NCBI GenBank assembly: GCA_000242815.2 | Contig: AHHB01000036.1 | Span: 62,001-126,000 of the forward strand | Reading direction: 5' to 3' | Origin: Janthinobacterium lividum PAMC 25724 | GTDB lineage: Bacteria > Pseudomonadota > Gammaproteobacteria > Burkholderiales > Burkholderiaceae_D | DNA length: 64,000 nucleotides | In this document: piece by piece, positions 52,521-64,000 of the stretch | Layout: each line of letters starts with the position of its first letter | How positions within the stretch are numbered: the stretch's first letter is position 1 | Made by a program: the position numbers and the translations under genes | Notes under the pieces: model-generated | Seen by the model: only the letters and a program-made list of their open reading frames with translations | What the model was told of the DNA's origin: nothing | Databases searched by the model: none

Positions 52521-54848
52521 TTGACTGCCAAACGATCCGGATTCCCCTGGCCTTCCCGCCGCGCTGCCATGCGCGCTATCATCCTCGCCGGCTGCACCGC
52601 GCTGGCAGCGGCCATACTGCTGGCTACCTATCTGTTCCTGTACGTGCGCCCGCGCCTGCCCGAGTTAGGCGTCATCACCGACTACCAGCCGAAGATACCG
52701 CTGCGCGTGTACACGGCTGACAATGTGCTGATCGGCGAATTTGGCGAAGAGCACCGCGACTTCGTGCCGATAGCGCAAGTGCCGGAAATGATGAAAAGAG
52801 CCCTGCTCGCCATTGAAGACGGCCGCTTTTATGAGCACCACGGCATCGACTTCGTGCGCGTCGGCGGCGCCGTGCTGTCGAACCTGCGCCACGGCTTTGG
52901 CCACGGCGGCGGCTCCACCATCACCATGCAGGTGGCGCGCAACTTCTTCCTGACGCGCGAAAAAGTCGCTTCGCGCAAGCTCAATGAAATCATGCTGGCC
53001 CTGAAGATCGAAGCGGCCCTGTCGAAAGAGCAAATCCTCGAGTTGTACATGAACCAGATGTACCTGGGCCAGCGCTCGTTTGGCTTCGGCAGCGCGGCCC
53101 AGACCTACTTCGGCCAGCCTTTGTCGGAACTGTCGATCGCCGAAATGGCCATGCTGGCCGGTTTGCCGCAAAATCCCTCGCGCCATAACCCGATCAGCAA
53201 CCCAAAGAAGGCGCACGCGCGCCAGAAACTGGTGCTCAAACGCATGCGCGAACTCGATTACATCAGCGAAGGCCAGTACCAGCAGGCGCTGGCGCAACCG
53301 CTGCGTTTCAATACGCGCGGCAAGCAGGGTTTTGAGACGCACGCCGAATACGTGGCCGAACTGGCGCGCCAGGCCGTGTACGCCCAATTCAAGGAAGACA
53401 GTTATAGCAAGGGCATCAGCGTCTACACGACGATTTTGAAAGCGGACCAGGATGCGGCCTACGCCTCGACGCGCCGCAACGTCATCGCCTACGACCAGCG
53501 CCACGGCTACCGCGGCCCGGAAACCTTCATCGACATGCCGGCTGAGCCCGAGCAGCGCGACGACGCTATCGATGCTGCACTACAAAAACGCCCGGACAGC
53601 GACGGCTTGATCGCCGCCGTCGTCACGCAAGTAACGGGCGGTATGGTGCTGGCCGACACCGGTGACGGCGACGCCAAGGCCATCACCGGTGAGGGCTTGC
53701 GCTTTGCCGCATCGGCACTCTCAAGCAAGGCGAGCGCCGGCATCAAGCTGCGCCCGGGCGCCGTGATCCGCATCACCAGGGATGGCAAGGGCAACTGGGC
53801 CATCACGCAAGTGCCGCTGGTGGCCGCCGCCTTCGTCTCGCTCGATGCGCAAACGGGCGCCTACCATGCGATGGTGGGCGGCTTCGACTATAAGCTGCAA
53901 AAGTTCAACCACGTCACGCAGGCCTGGCGCCAGCCCGGTTCGGCCATGAAGCCTTTCGTGTACTCGGCGGCGCTGGAAAAAGGCTATTCGCCGGCTACCC
54001 TGATCAACGATGTGCCCCTGGAAATGCAGGCGGGCGGCAAGGTGTGGGCGCCGCAGAATGACGACTTCAAATTCGATGGCCCCATCACCATGCGCTATGC
54101 GCTGGCGCAGTCGAAGAACGTCGCCTCGGTACGTATTCTGCGCGCGCTGGGCGTGTCGTACACGCACGACTTCCTGGAAAAATTCGGTTTCGATCCAAAA
54201 CGCCAACCCAACAACCTGACCATGGCGTTGGGTACCGGTTCCGTCACGCCCGTGCAAATGGCGGGCGCCTACGCCCTGTTCGCCAATGGCGGCCACCAGG
54301 TGGAGCCCTACCTGATCGAGCGCATCGTCGACGCCAAAGGCAGCGTACTGATGCAAACGAAGCCACCGGCCGCGAACGACGACAAGACCCTGGCGCTGGA
54401 CCCGCGCAATGCCTTCATGATGGACAGCATGCTGCGCGAAGTGACGCGCACCGGCACGGGTGCGGCGGCGACGAAAAAACTGGGTCGCAGCGACATCGCC
54501 GGCAAGACAGGCACCACCAGCGATGCCGTCGACGGCTGGTTTGCCGGCTACGGCGGTGGCATCGTGGCGGTGGCGTGGATGGGTTATGACGAGCCAAAAT
54601 CGCTGGGCGGACGCGAATTCGGCGCCACCCTGGCCATGCCGATCTGGATCGACTACATGCGCATCGCGCTGTCGACGCGTCCGCAAGTGACGCGCGCCGT
54701 GCCGGCGGGCCTGAGCCAGGTCGATGGCGAATGGCTGTATGACGAGTTCATCGACATGAATGGCGTCAAGACGCTCGACATGGAGGTGGAAACGCCGACC
54801 GATCCGGCGGCAGTGCCGGAGACGCTCCCCATCGAAACCACGAACTGA
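52521..54848 (+). CDS. penicillin-binding protein 1A (bifunctional)
   Basis: The 775-aa class A PBP has an inner-membrane anchor (about 17-40), a glycosyltransferase family 51 domain (about 75-250, with EDGRFYEHHGID and GGSTITMQVARNFFL) and a transpeptidase domain (about 420-740). The catalytic SxxK is SAMK, SxN is SKN, and KTG appears in GKTGTTSDAVDG. It polymerises and crosslinks peptidoglycan. The frame starts with TTG (52521); an ATG 16 codons on (MRAIILAG, 52569) is an alternative, neither with a clear ribosome site. It looks like a second ponA-type gene since pil genes are not adjacent (inference). Confidence 0.93.
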   Translation: MTAKRSGFPWPSRRAAMRAIILAGCTALAAAILLATYLFLYVRPRLPELGVITDYQPKIPLRVYTADNVLIGEFGEEHRDFVPIAQVPEMMKRALLAIEDGRFYEHHGIDFVRVGGAVLSNLRHGFGHGGGSTITMQVARNFFLTREKVASRKLNEIMLALKIEAALSKEQILELYMNQMYLGQRSFGFGSAAQTYFGQPLSELSIAEMAMLAGLPQNPSRHNPISNPKKAHARQKLVLKRMRELDYISEGQYQQALAQPLRFNTRGKQGFETHAEYVAELARQAVYAQFKEDSYSKGISVYTTILKADQDAAYASTRRNVIAYDQRHGYRGPETFIDMPAEPEQRDDAIDAALQKRPDSDGLIAAVVTQVTGGMVLADTGDGDAKAITGEGLRFAASALSSKASAGIKLRPGAVIRITRDGKGNWAITQVPLVAAAFVSLDAQTGAYHAMVGGFDYKLQKFNHVTQAWRQPGSAMKPFVYSAALEKGYSPATLINDVPLEMQAGGKVWAPQNDDFKFDGPITMRYALAQSKNVASVRILRALGVSYTHDFLEKFGFDPKRQPNNLTMALGTGSVTPVQMAGAYALFANGGHQVEPYLIERIVDAKGSVLMQTKPPAANDDKTLALDPRNAFMMDSMLREVTRTGTGAAATKKLGRSDIAGKTGTTSDAVDGWFAGYGGGIVAVAWMGYDEPKSLGGREFGATLAMPIWIDYMRIALSTRPQVTRAVPAGLSQVDGEWLYDEFIDMNGVKTLDMEVETPTDPAAVPETLPIETTN

Positions 54849-54859
54849 CGCAGGTATCT

Positions 54860-54949
54860 TGTCGGATTACGCTTCGCTAATCCGACCTACCTATTACTGC
54901 ATCAATCACCAATCGTAGGTCGGGTTAGCCGGGACGGCGTAACCCGACA
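54860..54949. repeat. pair of inverted palindromic repeats
   Basis: Copy 1 (54860-54890, gtcggattacgcttcgctaa core) and copy 2 (54915-54949, gtaggtcgggttagc core) are related palindromes in opposite orientation. Both resemble the gtaggtcggattagc-type dispersed repeats of many proteobacteria (recalled). They sit between the PBP1A and TetR 3' ends and may act as bidirectional terminators. Confidence 0.65.
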
Positions 54950-54963
54950 AGTGCCGCCGAGGT

Positions 54964-55659
54964 TTACACAGCGGTCATGCTCAAATACCCGCGCACCGTG
55001 CTGACGACGCTGTCGGCGAAATCGTCGACATTCACCTTCGCGGCGCGGTACTTCCAGCGCTTCACGTACCAGTCCTGGAACAGGGCCAGGCAGTGCGCGG
55101 CCAGCAAGGCCGGATCGCCGTGCGGCTTCGGCTCGATTTGCCCGATGGTGGCGGCGATCAAGGTCTGCACATACAGCTCCGAATTCTTCGCCATGCTGCG
55201 CTGCTGCGCCTGCAGCACGCGCGAATCCATGAAGACAAAATAAAACCACGGCTGCAGCACTTCGGACAGGTAAATCGACGAGCGTATCATCGCCTCCAGG
55301 CGATCCAGCGGCGACTTCACGTCGGCGAACAGCTGCGGCAGGGCTTGCGTGGCGTGGCGCACCACGTCCTCGATCATTTCGGCCAGTTGGTCCTTGCTGG
55401 CGATGTAGCCATACAGGCCGCCCATCGACAGCCCGGTCTCGCGGCACAGGTCGCGCAAGCTCATGGCGCGAAAGCCGACGTCATTGGCCAGGCGGAAGGT
55501 GGCGACGAAGATGCGTTCGAGATTTTCCAGCGCCGGCTTGCGGCGCTTGACGCCGATGCGGTCAGCGTGACGGTCAAGAATATATTCCCAGATATTTTCG
55601 CCGTTTAAAGGCGTCATCTGCTGAAACTGTTCAAAATTAAAATGGGTCGACAAGTGCAT
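54964..55659 (-). CDS. TetR-family transcriptional regulator
   Basis: The 231-aa regulator has a helix-turn-helix at about 50-95 (TFRLANDVGFRAMSLRDLCR, then ETGLSMGGLYGYIASKDQL), after an unusually long ~45-residue lead-in. The C-terminal ligand domain (about 100-225) includes FVFMDSRVLQAQQR. It probably represses nearby genes. The ATG at 55659 (MHLSTHF) is preferred over a TTG two codons earlier. It is divergent from the lipase-foldase operon across a 346-bp gap with a candidate operator, so lipase control is plausible. Confidence 0.88.
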   Translation of the reverse strand: MHLSTHFNFEQFQQMTPLNGENIWEYILDRHADRIGVKRRKPALENLERIFVATFRLANDVGFRAMSLRDLCRETGLSMGGLYGYIASKDQLAEMIEDVVRHATQALPQLFADVKSPLDRLEAMIRSSIYLSEVLQPWFYFVFMDSRVLQAQQRSMAKNSELYVQTLIAATIGQIEPKPHGDPALLAAHCLALFQDWYVKRWKYRAAKVNVDDFADSVVSTVRGYLSMTAV

Positions 55660-56920
<1,261 letters not shown>

Positions 56921-56930
56921 GGAGAAGCGC

Positions 56931-57863
56931 ATGCACGCGAAATGGATTGTCGGCGCTAGCTGGGCAGCCCTGGCGCTGCTCGTGGGCTTGTACCTGGCGC
57001 TGCGCCCGGGCGAGCCACCCGACGCGCAGCAAGAAAAACCGGAACCGGACCTGTTCGCGTTCGTGCGCTCGATGCAAGGCACGCGGCCAGACGGCAACGT
57101 GACGGTGGCCGCAGGCGACAAGCTGGTGCTCGATGCGGAGCTGGGCCACTTGTTCGACTACTACCTGGCGGGCCTGGGCGAAAAGCCGCTGGCAGCCATC
57201 CGCAGCCAGATCGAGGCAGATCTCGATAAACGCCTGGCGCCGGTCCCCGCCCGCGAAGCCAGGCGCCTGCTGGACGCCTGGCTGGCCTACAAGCAGGCGC
57301 TCGCTGGCGCGCAACAAGCCTTGCCCGCGCAAGCAGATCCCGCTCGGGCGGCGCGCGCGCGCCTGCAAGCGCTACGCGCGCTGCGCAGCAATTACTTTAC
57401 GCCCGAGGAAAGCGCGGGCCTGTTCGGCGCCAGCGACGCCTACGATGACGATGCCGTAATGCGCATGGCCATCCTGGGCGACGCCACGCTCGATGCAGCG
57501 CAGCGCCAGGCGCAACTGGCGGCGCTGGACCGGCACCTGTCGCCGGCCCAGCGCGCCGCGCGCGATGCACCACTGCAGGTGGCCCAGCTCGATGCGGCCG
57601 TGAAGACGCTGCGCGCCCAGGGCGGCGGCGAGAATGAAGTCTACCGCCTGCGCGCCAGCACGTTTACGCCAGCGGCGGCAGCGCGCCTGGCGGAGCTGGA
57701 CCGCGAGCAATCGCAGTGGCAACAGCGCATCATAGCCTATCAAACGCACAAGGCGCAGCAGGCAACCCTGCCCGACGGCGCGCAGGATGGGGCAGCGCTG
57801 CAGCAACTGCGCGACGCCAGTTTTACACCGGAAGAACAGCGCCGGCTGGGCGCCTACGAATAG
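56931..57863 (+). CDS. lipase-specific foldase (Lif/LipB)
   Basis: The 310-aa membrane-anchored steric chaperone activates the adjacent lipase in the periplasm. It has an N-terminal membrane helix (about 5-24, IVGASWAALALLVGL) and two mini-domains joined by a long extended helical arm. The first carries the Lif motif region LFDYYLAGLGE (about 66-76). The C-terminal half is strongly helical (ARLAELDREQSQWQQRI). aaggag lies ahead of the ATG (56931); in-frame text upstream overlaps the lipase and is rejected. The two genes are a typical lip-lif operon. Confidence 0.92.
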   Translation: MHAKWIVGASWAALALLVGLYLALRPGEPPDAQQEKPEPDLFAFVRSMQGTRPDGNVTVAAGDKLVLDAELGHLFDYYLAGLGEKPLAAIRSQIEADLDKRLAPVPAREARRLLDAWLAYKQALAGAQQALPAQADPARAARARLQALRALRSNYFTPEESAGLFGASDAYDDDAVMRMAILGDATLDAAQRQAQLAALDRHLSPAQRAARDAPLQVAQLDAAVKTLRAQGGGENEVYRLRASTFTPAAAARLAELDREQSQWQQRIIAYQTHKAQQATLPDGAQDGAALQQLRDASFTPEEQRRLGAYE

Positions 57864-57957
57864 CGGCCAAGCCAGCCGGATCAACAACGCGTACAAAGTG
57901 TGCAAGGCGGCGTGCAAAGGCAGCCGTGCGCAAGTGCAGGCTGACGCCATCGAGCTG

Positions 57958-59709
57958 TCAGAACACTTCCCACTCCGGCTCGCGCGACGCGCTTTGGTGC
58001 GAGGACGCGACAGCATTGAGGGCCGGCCGGCCCGCAGTTCGATGCGCTGCCGGACGCACAAGCGCACTGTTGGCCAGCGCGGCGCGCGGCGCGGCCGCCT
58101 TCGCACGCACGACAGGCGCTTGCATGCCATCGAGCTTGAAGACGCTGACCACCTCGGCCAGATGGCCCGATTGCTCGTGCAGCGATTCGGCTGCTGCGGC
58201 CGCCTCTTCCACCAGCGCCGCGTTTTGCTGGGTCACCTGGTCCATTTGGCCGATGGCCTGGTTGATCTGGTCGATGCCCATGCTTTGCTCCTGCGTCGCC
58301 AGGCTGATCTCGGCCATGATGTCCGTCACGCGCTGCACGCTGGAGACGACTTCAGCCATCGTGCCGCCCGCCTCGGCAACGAGCTTGCTACCCGCATCGA
58401 CCGCCACCACGGAGTCACCGATGAGGGTCTTGATTTCCTTGGCCGCCGCCGCCGAGCGGTGCGCCAGGTTGCGCACCTCGGTCGCTACCACGGCGAAACC
58501 GCGTCCTTGCTCACCCGCACGCGCCGCTTCCACGGCGGCATTCAGAGCCAGGATGTTGGTCTGGAAGGCGATGCCGTCGATAACGGAAATGATGTCGACG
58601 ATCTTGCGCGAGGAATCGTTGATGCTATCCATGGTCTCGACTACCTTGCGCACCACGGCGCCGCCTTTCACGGCCACGCCCGAGGCGCTCAGCGCCAACT
58701 GGTTGGCCTGCTGGGCATTGTCGGCATTTTGCCGCACGGTGGACGTCAGCTCTTCCATCGACGACGCCGTCTCTTCCAGCGAGCTGGCTTGTTCTTCCGT
58801 GCGCGAGGACAGGTCCAGGTTGCCGCTGGCAATTTGCGACGAGGCCGCAGCCATCGTCTCGGTACCGCTGCGCACCTGGCCGACGATATTGACCAAGCTG
58901 GAATTCATGTCTTTCAGCGCCTGCAGCAGCTGGCCCGTTTCTTCCGTCGTGAGCACCTCGATATGGCTCGTCAGGTCGCCCGAAGCCACCGTTTGCGCCA
59001 CTTTCACGGCCAAATTGATCGGCTGCGTGATGGCGCGCGTAATGTAGGCGGCGCAGACCATGCCCAGTGCCGAGGCCAGCAAACCCATCATCAGCATCAG
59101 GCTTTCCGAGCGCTGCACAGCCGCGCTGCCATCCTTGACGCTCGTGTCGGCCACGTCGTTATTGAGCTTGATGATTTCATCAAGCGTCGCTTCAGCCTTG
59201 TCGAATCGGCTGCGCGAATCCAGATAATGCTTGTAGAACGCCACGAACAGGGTCTTTTGCTGCTGCTCGTCGCGGTTGTCGGCCAGCTGGCGCAAGGTGG
59301 CGCGCACCTTGTCGTCATCGCCCTTCCAGGCAGCCCACTCATCGAGGAAGCGCTTCCACAACACGGCTTCCTCGGGCGTTTGCGGCAACGGCTCGTACAA
59401 CTTGCGGCCCGCCTCGATATTGCTCCAGGCCTTGCTGCGCAGCTGCAGCGCTTGCGCGAACTTGTCTTGTGCTTGGTAATTACTTTCATATATCGCGGCC
59501 GTCAAGGTGGCGGCGACGACGGCCGTCTGGCCCTCGCTCATCATCATCAAGCCCTGGATCGACGGCAGGCGCACTACGCCGATTTCATTGACGGCGTTGC
59601 CCACGGTGCCGATGCCCGCGTAACCGCAACTGCCCACCACCAGCAAGGCTGTCATCATCACGGCGACAAGGGTCGCCAGTTTCCATTTGATCAGTAAATT
59701 CTTAAACAT
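57958..59709 (-). CDS. methyl-accepting chemotaxis protein with WEVF tail
   Basis: The 583-aa chemoreceptor has membrane helix 1 (about 9-30), a periplasmic four-helix-bundle sensor (about 35-190), helix 2 (about 192-213), a HAMP domain (about 214-265), and a long signalling domain. The signalling hairpin tip is [19 protein letters not shown]. The C-terminus ends EWEVF, which resembles the CheR/CheB-binding pentapeptide NWETF, so it may help methylate other receptors. aaggac lies before the ATG. The ligand is unknown; no che genes are nearby. Confidence 0.94.
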   Translation of the reverse strand: MFKNLLIKWKLATLVAVMMTALLVVGSCGYAGIGTVGNAVNEIGVVRLPSIQGLMMMSEGQTAVVAATLTAAIYESNYQAQDKFAQALQLRSKAWSNIEAGRKLYEPLPQTPEEAVLWKRFLDEWAAWKGDDDKVRATLRQLADNRDEQQQKTLFVAFYKHYLDSRSRFDKAEATLDEIIKLNNDVADTSVKDGSAAVQRSESLMLMMGLLASALGMVCAAYITRAITQPINLAVKVAQTVASGDLTSHIEVLTTEETGQLLQALKDMNSSLVNIVGQVRSGTETMAAASSQIASGNLDLSSRTEEQASSLEETASSMEELTSTVRQNADNAQQANQLALSASGVAVKGGAVVRKVVETMDSINDSSRKIVDIISVIDGIAFQTNILALNAAVEAARAGEQGRGFAVVATEVRNLAHRSAAAAKEIKTLIGDSVVAVDAGSKLVAEAGGTMAEVVSSVQRVTDIMAEISLATQEQSMGIDQINQAIGQMDQVTQQNAALVEEAAAAAESLHEQSGHLAEVVSVFKLDGMQAPVVRAKAAAPRAALANSALVRPAAHRTAGRPALNAVASSHQSASREPEWEVF

Positions 59710-60049
59710 GGCTAAGTCCTTTATAAAGTCACGACGGCTGCTGGCAAGGTTCGGGCTGGCATATGCGAGTTAAACGGCTGACATTTGTATAAAGGTGGCG
59801 GGGATGGGGCGTACGCTTCGTTACAATTGGAGAGATTTTCTAAGCACAAGCATAAAGGAAAAAGGAAGTTACTGACAGGTACCTACTTGATGCAAGACAA
59901 GATTTATTTCTTTACTGTAGTGCGTGTTGCAGGGCGGGCAAAAAAATGACTTGAAACTAGCTTTTGGCAAAAAAAAACGCCATGCGCCAGTACTGGCTAC
60001 GCAGTTAATAGTCGTATAAGATAGTCAACACGCACACCACAGGAACAGC
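59710..60049. promoter_or_regulatory. divergent promoter region, MCP and 5'-nucleotidase genes
   Basis: Contains AT-rich runs (for example aaaaaaaaacgcc near 59970) and the ribosome sites of both flanking genes. No clear FliA-type promoter for the chemoreceptor was found. No gene or RNA motif was seen. Confidence 0.35.
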
Positions 60050-60985
60050 ATGGCCTATCCTATTGAACAAAAACTGGTAATCGGGGTCGCTTCCAGCGCC
60101 CTCTTCGACCTGGCCGAATCGCATCAGGTCTACCTCGACAACGGCCCCGAGGAGTACCGCAAGTACCAGCAAGCGCATATCGATACGGTCCTGCCGCGCG
60201 GCGTGGCCTTTCCCTTCATTCGCCGCTTCCTGAACATCAACAAACACTATCCACGCCAGTCGCCCGTGGAAGTGGTGCTGTTTTCGCGCAACTCGCCGGA
60301 AACGGGTCTGCGCGTGATGCACTCAATCGCCCACTACGGCCTGGATATTTCGCGCGCCGCCTTCATGACGGGCCAATCGCCCTACCCCTACCTGCCGGCC
60401 TTCAACGCCTCGCTCTTCCTCAGCGCAAATGAAGACGACGTGCGCAGCGCGATGGCCTGCAACTATCCGGCGGGCCTGGTGCTGCCGTCGCGCACGCAAG
60501 ACGACGAGAACGACGAAGAGCTGCGCGTGGCCTTCGACTTCGATGGCGTGATCGCCGATGACGAAGCGGAAACCGTGTTCAAGCGCAACAACGACGTCGA
60601 TGAATTCCACGCCCATGAAACCCTGAACGTAGGCACGCCGCACCGCCCCGGCCCGCTGGCCGACCTGTTCCAGAAGCTGGCCAGCATGCAGCGCCTGGAA
60701 GAGAAGGCGCAGCGGCGCGACCCCGGCTACAAGAAGATCCTGCGTATCGCCATCATTACGGCGCGCAGCGCGCCCTCGCACGAACGGGTCGTCACAACCC
60801 TGAAAAGCTGGGGCGTGGCGGCCGACGAAACGTTTTTCCTGGGCGGCATGGACAAGTCGCGCGTGCTGGCCGTGTTCAAGCCACATATCTTCTTCGACGA
60901 TCAGCTGAGCCACCTGAAATCGGCGGGCGGCACCATCCCGATGGTGCATGTGCCCTTCGGCATCGCCAATGTCCGCGCAGGCTGA
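60050..60985 (+). CDS. 5'-nucleotidase (PF06189 family)
   Basis: The 311-aa protein matches the cytosolic 5'-nucleotidase family related to mammalian NT5C1A. Family text includes EQKLVIGVASSALFDL, RRFLNIN and LFSRNSPETGLRVM (about 80-93). A HAD-like aspartate motif, AFDFDGVIADDEAE (about 161-174), and a late HIFFDDQLSHL site support phosphatase chemistry on nucleoside monophosphates. agga lies ahead of the ATG. Copy C of the dispersed element begins at its stop codon. Confidence 0.88.
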   Translation: MAYPIEQKLVIGVASSALFDLAESHQVYLDNGPEEYRKYQQAHIDTVLPRGVAFPFIRRFLNINKHYPRQSPVEVVLFSRNSPETGLRVMHSIAHYGLDISRAAFMTGQSPYPYLPAFNASLFLSANEDDVRSAMACNYPAGLVLPSRTQDDENDEELRVAFDFDGVIADDEAETVFKRNNDVDEFHAHETLNVGTPHRPGPLADLFQKLASMQRLEEKAQRRDPGYKKILRIAIITARSAPSHERVVTTLKSWGVAADETFFLGGMDKSRVLAVFKPHIFFDDQLSHLKSAGGTIPMVHVPFGIANVRAG

Positions 60986-61106
60986 CACCTGCTGCGCATC
61001 GTCATGTACGCCCTGCGATGCTCGGCGTACTATGCTCGGCGTACTAAAGTACGGTTGCGCTTACTGGCCACAAGTTACTGCCGCGAGCGACGGCTGTCTC
61101 AAGCGC
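60983..61106. repeat. dispersed ~120-bp intergenic element, copy C
   Basis: Begins with tgacacctg at the stop codon of the 5'-nucleotidase gene, as copy A begins at recJ. It holds a hairpin cgtact-aa-agtacg and a perfect 14-bp tandem duplication (atgctcggcgtact at 61018-61031 and 61032-61045). It ends near tcaagcgc. Confidence 0.7.
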
Positions 61107-61217
61107 GCAGATAAGGGCGATAGTCTATAATCTCGTCTGTCAGCGCCGTCACTGGCGGCGCTGCCCGCACCACAGCTATTCCACTCAACTGCCTCTGCCA
61201 CTAGTGTCATCGCCTGC

Positions 61218-64000
61218 ATGTCCTTAGACTTAAAAAAAGCTCTCCCCAAGCCCGGCAACCGCTACGCGCTGCCCGCCCTGTATGGTTCATCCGATGCCTA
61301 TGCCCTGGCGCTGGCCGCACTGGAATTGAAAGCGCGCGGCCAGATGCTGGCCGTGGTGGTGGCGCAGGCGAGCGACGGCCAGCGCCTGCTCGATGAAATC
61401 CCTTGGTTTGGCGGCGCGGAACTACGCTGCCATTTGCTGCCGGACTGGGAAACCCTGCCCTACGACGCCTTTTCGCCGCACCAGGACCTGGTCTCCGAGC
61501 GCCTCGCCACGCTGCACCAAATCCAGACGCGCCAGTGCGACGTGCTGATCGTGCCGGCCACCACGGCGCTGGTGCGCCTGGCGCCGCCCTCCTTTTTGGC
61601 GGCCTACACCTTCTTTTTCAAGAAGGGCGAAAAGCTCGACGAAGCGCGCTTGAAGTCGCAACTGACGCTGGCCGGCTACAGCCATGTCTCGCAAGTGATG
61701 TCACCGGGTGAATACTCGGTACGCGGCGGCCTGCTCGACCTGTTCCCCATGGGATCAAGCCTGCCTTACCGGCTCGACCTGTTCGGCGACACCATCGAAA
61801 CGATCCGCACGTTTGACGCCGACACCCAGCGCTCGCTATACCCGGTGCACGAAGTGCGGCTGCTGCCGGGCCGCGAATTTCCCATGGATGAAGCGGCGCG
61901 CACCACCTTCCGCAATCGCTGGCGCGAACAGTTCGAGGGCGACCCGTCGCGCTCGGTCGTCTACAAGGACATCAGCAGCGGCATCGCCTCGGCCGGCATC
62001 GAATACTATTTGCCCCTGTTCTTCGAGCAAACGGCTACCCTGTTCGACTACCTGCCGCCCGACGCTTCACTGGCCCTGGTGGGCGAAATCGATGCAGCCA
62101 TCGGGCGCTTCTGGACCGATACCGAGTCGCGCTACCGCTTTTTGAAGGCGGACCGCGAGCGGCCGATCCTGCCACCCGAATCGATCTTCTTGTCCGACGA
62201 GCAGTTCTTCGGCCTGGCCAAGCCGTATCCGCGCCTGGCGATTGCGAAATCGAACGATGCGCTGGCCTCCGAACTGTCGGCGCCCGTGCCGAATATCGCC
62301 GTCAACCGCCGCGCCGACGACCCGCTGGCCAACCTGCGCAGCTATGTGCTGCAATCAGGGCGCCGCGTGATGATCTGCGCCGAATCGAACGGCCGCCGTG
62401 AAACATTGCAACAGTACTTCACCGAATACGATCTGCAGCTGACGCCGGTGGAAGGCTGCGACGGCTTCTTGCAATCCGACGCCAAGCTGATGCTGGGCGT
62501 GGCGCCGCTGCACGCCGGTTTCGAGCTGTTCACGCCGGACAGCAAGCTCGCTTTCATCACCGAGACGGAACTGTACGCCGGCTCCGGGCGCAGGGTTGGC
62601 AGCAAGAAGCAGGAGGGCGTGACGCAGGTCGAATCGATGGTGCGCGACCTGTCGGAGCTGAAAATCGGCGACCCCGTGGTGCACATCAACCACGGCATCG
62701 GGCGCTACATGGGCCTGACCAGCATGGACCTGGGCGAAGGCGAAACGGAATTTCTGCACCTTGAATACGCCAAGGACACCAAACTGTACGTGCCCGTGTC
62801 GCAGTTACATGTGATCTCCCGCTATTCTGGCGCTTCGCCGGAAGACGCGCCGCTGCACTCGCTTGGCTCGGGCCAGTGGGAAAAAGCCAAGAAGCGCGCG
62901 GCGGAACAGGTGCGCGACACGGCCGCCGAGCTACTCAACCTGTATGCGCGCCGCGCCCTGCGCCAGGGCCACTCCTTCGAATTTTCGGCGCATGATTACC
63001 AGCGCTTCGCCGACAGCTTCGGCTTCGACGAGACGCCGGACCAGGCCGAGGCCATCCGCAACGTCATCAAGGACATGACTTCGGGCAAACCGATGGACCG
63101 CCTGGTGTGCGGTGACGTCGGCTTCGGCAAGACCGAAGTGGCGCTGCGCGCCGCCTTCATCGCCGTCATGGGCGGCAAGCAGGTTGCCATCCTGGCGCCC
63201 ACCACCCTGCTGGCGGAACAGCATGCGCAAACCTTTGCCGACCGTTTCGCCGACTGGCCCGTACGCATCGCGGAATTGTCGCGTTTCCGTAGCGGCAAGG
63301 AGATCACGCAGGCGTTCAAGGGCATGGCCGACGGCACCATCGACATCGTCATCGGCACGCATAAACTGCTGTCCGATGACGTGAAATTCACGCGCTTGGG
63401 CCTGGTCATCATCGACGAGGAACACCGGTTTGGCGTGCGCCAGAAGGAAGCCTTGAAAGCCTTGCGCGCGGAGGTGGACGTGCTGACCCTGACGGCCACG
63501 CCGATTCCGCGCACGCTGGGCATGGCGCTGGAAGGCTTGCGCGACTTTTCCATCATCGCCACGGCACCGCAAAAGCGCCTGGCCATCAAGACCTTCGTGC
63601 GCAGCGAGGGCGAAGCCATCATCCGCGAAGCATGCTTGCGCGAACTCAAACGCGGTGGCCAGATCTACTTCCTGCACAACGAGGTGGACACTATCCAGAA
63701 CCGCATGGCCATGCTGACGGAACTGCTGCCCGAGGCGCGTATCGCCGTGGCCCACGGCCAGATGCACGAGCGCGACCTGGAAAAGGTCATGCGCGACTTC
63801 GTCGCCCAGCGTTTCAATATTTTGCTGTGCACGACGATCATTGAAACGGGCATCGACGTGCCGACGGCGAACACCATCATCATGCACCGCGCCGACAAAT
63901 TCGGCCTGGCGCAGCTGCACCAGCTGCGCGGCCGGGTCGGACGCTCGCACCACCAGGCGTACGCTTACCTGCTGGTGCACGACGTGCAGGGTCTCACAAA
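61218..64000 (+). CDS. mfd: transcription-repair coupling factor Mfd (partial, 3' end outside window)
   Basis: Mfd displaces stalled RNA polymerase and recruits UvrA for repair. The ~927 codons seen include the UvrB-like domains 1-2 ([29 protein letters not shown]), the RNA polymerase-interacting domain ([16 protein letters not shown]), and most of the translocase. Walker A is [12 protein letters not shown], motif II is DEEHRFG, motif III is LTATPIPRT, and motif VI-like text is [10 protein letters not shown]. The C-terminal domain is cut off by the window end. The frame starts at ATG 61218 ([11 protein letters not shown]) and runs without a stop to base 64000. Confidence 0.96.
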   Translation, partial: MSLDLKKALPKPGNRYALPALYGSSDAYALALAALELKARGQMLAVVVAQASDGQRLLDEIPWFGGAELRCHLLPDWETLPYDAFSPHQDLVSERLATLHQIQTRQCDVLIVPATTALVRLAPPSFLAAYTFFFKKGEKLDEARLKSQLTLAGYSHVSQVMSPGEYSVRGGLLDLFPMGSSLPYRLDLFGDTIETIRTFDADTQRSLYPVHEVRLLPGREFPMDEAARTTFRNRWREQFEGDPSRSVVYKDISSGIASAGIEYYLPLFFEQTATLFDYLPPDASLALVGEIDAAIGRFWTDTESRYRFLKADRERPILPPESIFLSDEQFFGLAKPYPRLAIAKSNDALASELSAPVPNIAVNRRADDPLANLRSYVLQSGRRVMICAESNGRRETLQQYFTEYDLQLTPVEGCDGFLQSDAKLMLGVAPLHAGFELFTPDSKLAFITETELYAGSGRRVGSKKQEGVTQVESMVRDLSELKIGDPVVHINHGIGRYMGLTSMDLGEGETEFLHLEYAKDTKLYVPVSQLHVISRYSGASPEDAPLHSLGSGQWEKAKKRAAEQVRDTAAELLNLYARRALRQGHSFEFSAHDYQRFADSFGFDETPDQAEAIRNVIKDMTSGKPMDRLVCGDVGFGKTEVALRAAFIAVMGGKQVAILAPTTLLAEQHAQTFADRFADWPVRIAELSRFRSGKEITQAFKGMADGTIDIVIGTHKLLSDDVKFTRLGLVIIDEEHRFGVRQKEALKALRAEVDVLTLTATPIPRTLGMALEGLRDFSIIATAPQKRLAIKTFVRSEGEAIIREACLRELKRGGQIYFLHNEVDTIQNRMAMLTELLPEARIAVAHGQMHERDLEKVMRDFVAQRFNILLCTTIIETGIDVPTANTIIMHRADKFGLAQLHQLRGRVGRSHHQAYAYLLVHDVQGLT

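Overview
The window looks like chromosomal DNA of a GC-rich betaproteobacterium of the Oxalobacteraceae (Janthinobacterium/Duganella/Massilia type). This is inferred from gene content and protein style: comEC, tatD, lolD, recJ, prfB, lysS, a PEP-CTERM protein, a fused LivM-LivG and a class I lipase with its foldase. No rRNA, tRNA, CRISPR array, integrase or intact IS element was seen. Most genes are housekeeping, with accessory blocks placed between them.

Layout. 0-6 kb: a LysR regulator, comEC (minus) with a hexanucleotide microsatellite just upstream, and a SUV3-like RNA helicase. 6.0-7.1 kb: a small AT-rich accessory patch with a 75-aa protein, a 183-aa tail-anchored membrane protein and a gene remnant. 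7.2-12.7 kb (minus): a sorbosone/glucose dehydrogenase-like protein, TatD, and LolD preceded by two tandem LolC/E permeases. 12.8-22.1 kb (minus): a type I secretion system (TolC, HlyD and ABC proteins, overlapping genes), a PEP-CTERM protein with a thioester-domain signature, and a 1169-aa SdrD-B-repeat surface protein that is the likely T1SS substrate.

22.5-30.2 kb (plus): an RpfE-like protein and recJ, then a cyclic di-GMP-I riboswitch in front of a secreted S53 (sedolisin) protease lipoprotein, an Xre/RES toxin-antitoxin pair and a DUF2288 protein. 30.3-35.2 kb (minus): a branched-chain amino-acid-type ABC transporter. 35.3-36.8 kb: an unrecognised lipoprotein and helical protein pair. 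36.9-43.0 kb: a Sel1 protein and CpdB (minus), then prfB (programmed +1 frameshift), a HAD phosphatase and lysS (plus).

43.2-52.2 kb: PpnN/LOG, a POT peptide transporter, a YecA/SEC-C protein, a DUF6232-like protein, an unknown 600-aa membrane protein and an OPT transporter. 52.5-64 kb: PBP1A, a TetR regulator divergent from the lipase-foldase operon, a chemoreceptor with a C-terminal WEVF tail, a 5'-nucleotidase, and mfd, which runs off the window end.

The most notable observations are: the c-di-GMP riboswitch controlling a sedolisin; the T1SS, SdrD-repeat and thioester/PEP-CTERM surface cluster; three copies of an unnamed ~120-bp intergenic element with a covarying hairpin; and the AT-rich two-gene membrane module. 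The comEC/tatD/lol and rpfE-recJ-prfB-lysS genes are usually close together in related genomes (recalled, not checked). If so, the T1SS locus and the sedolisin-to-cpdB stretch are insertions in a conserved block.
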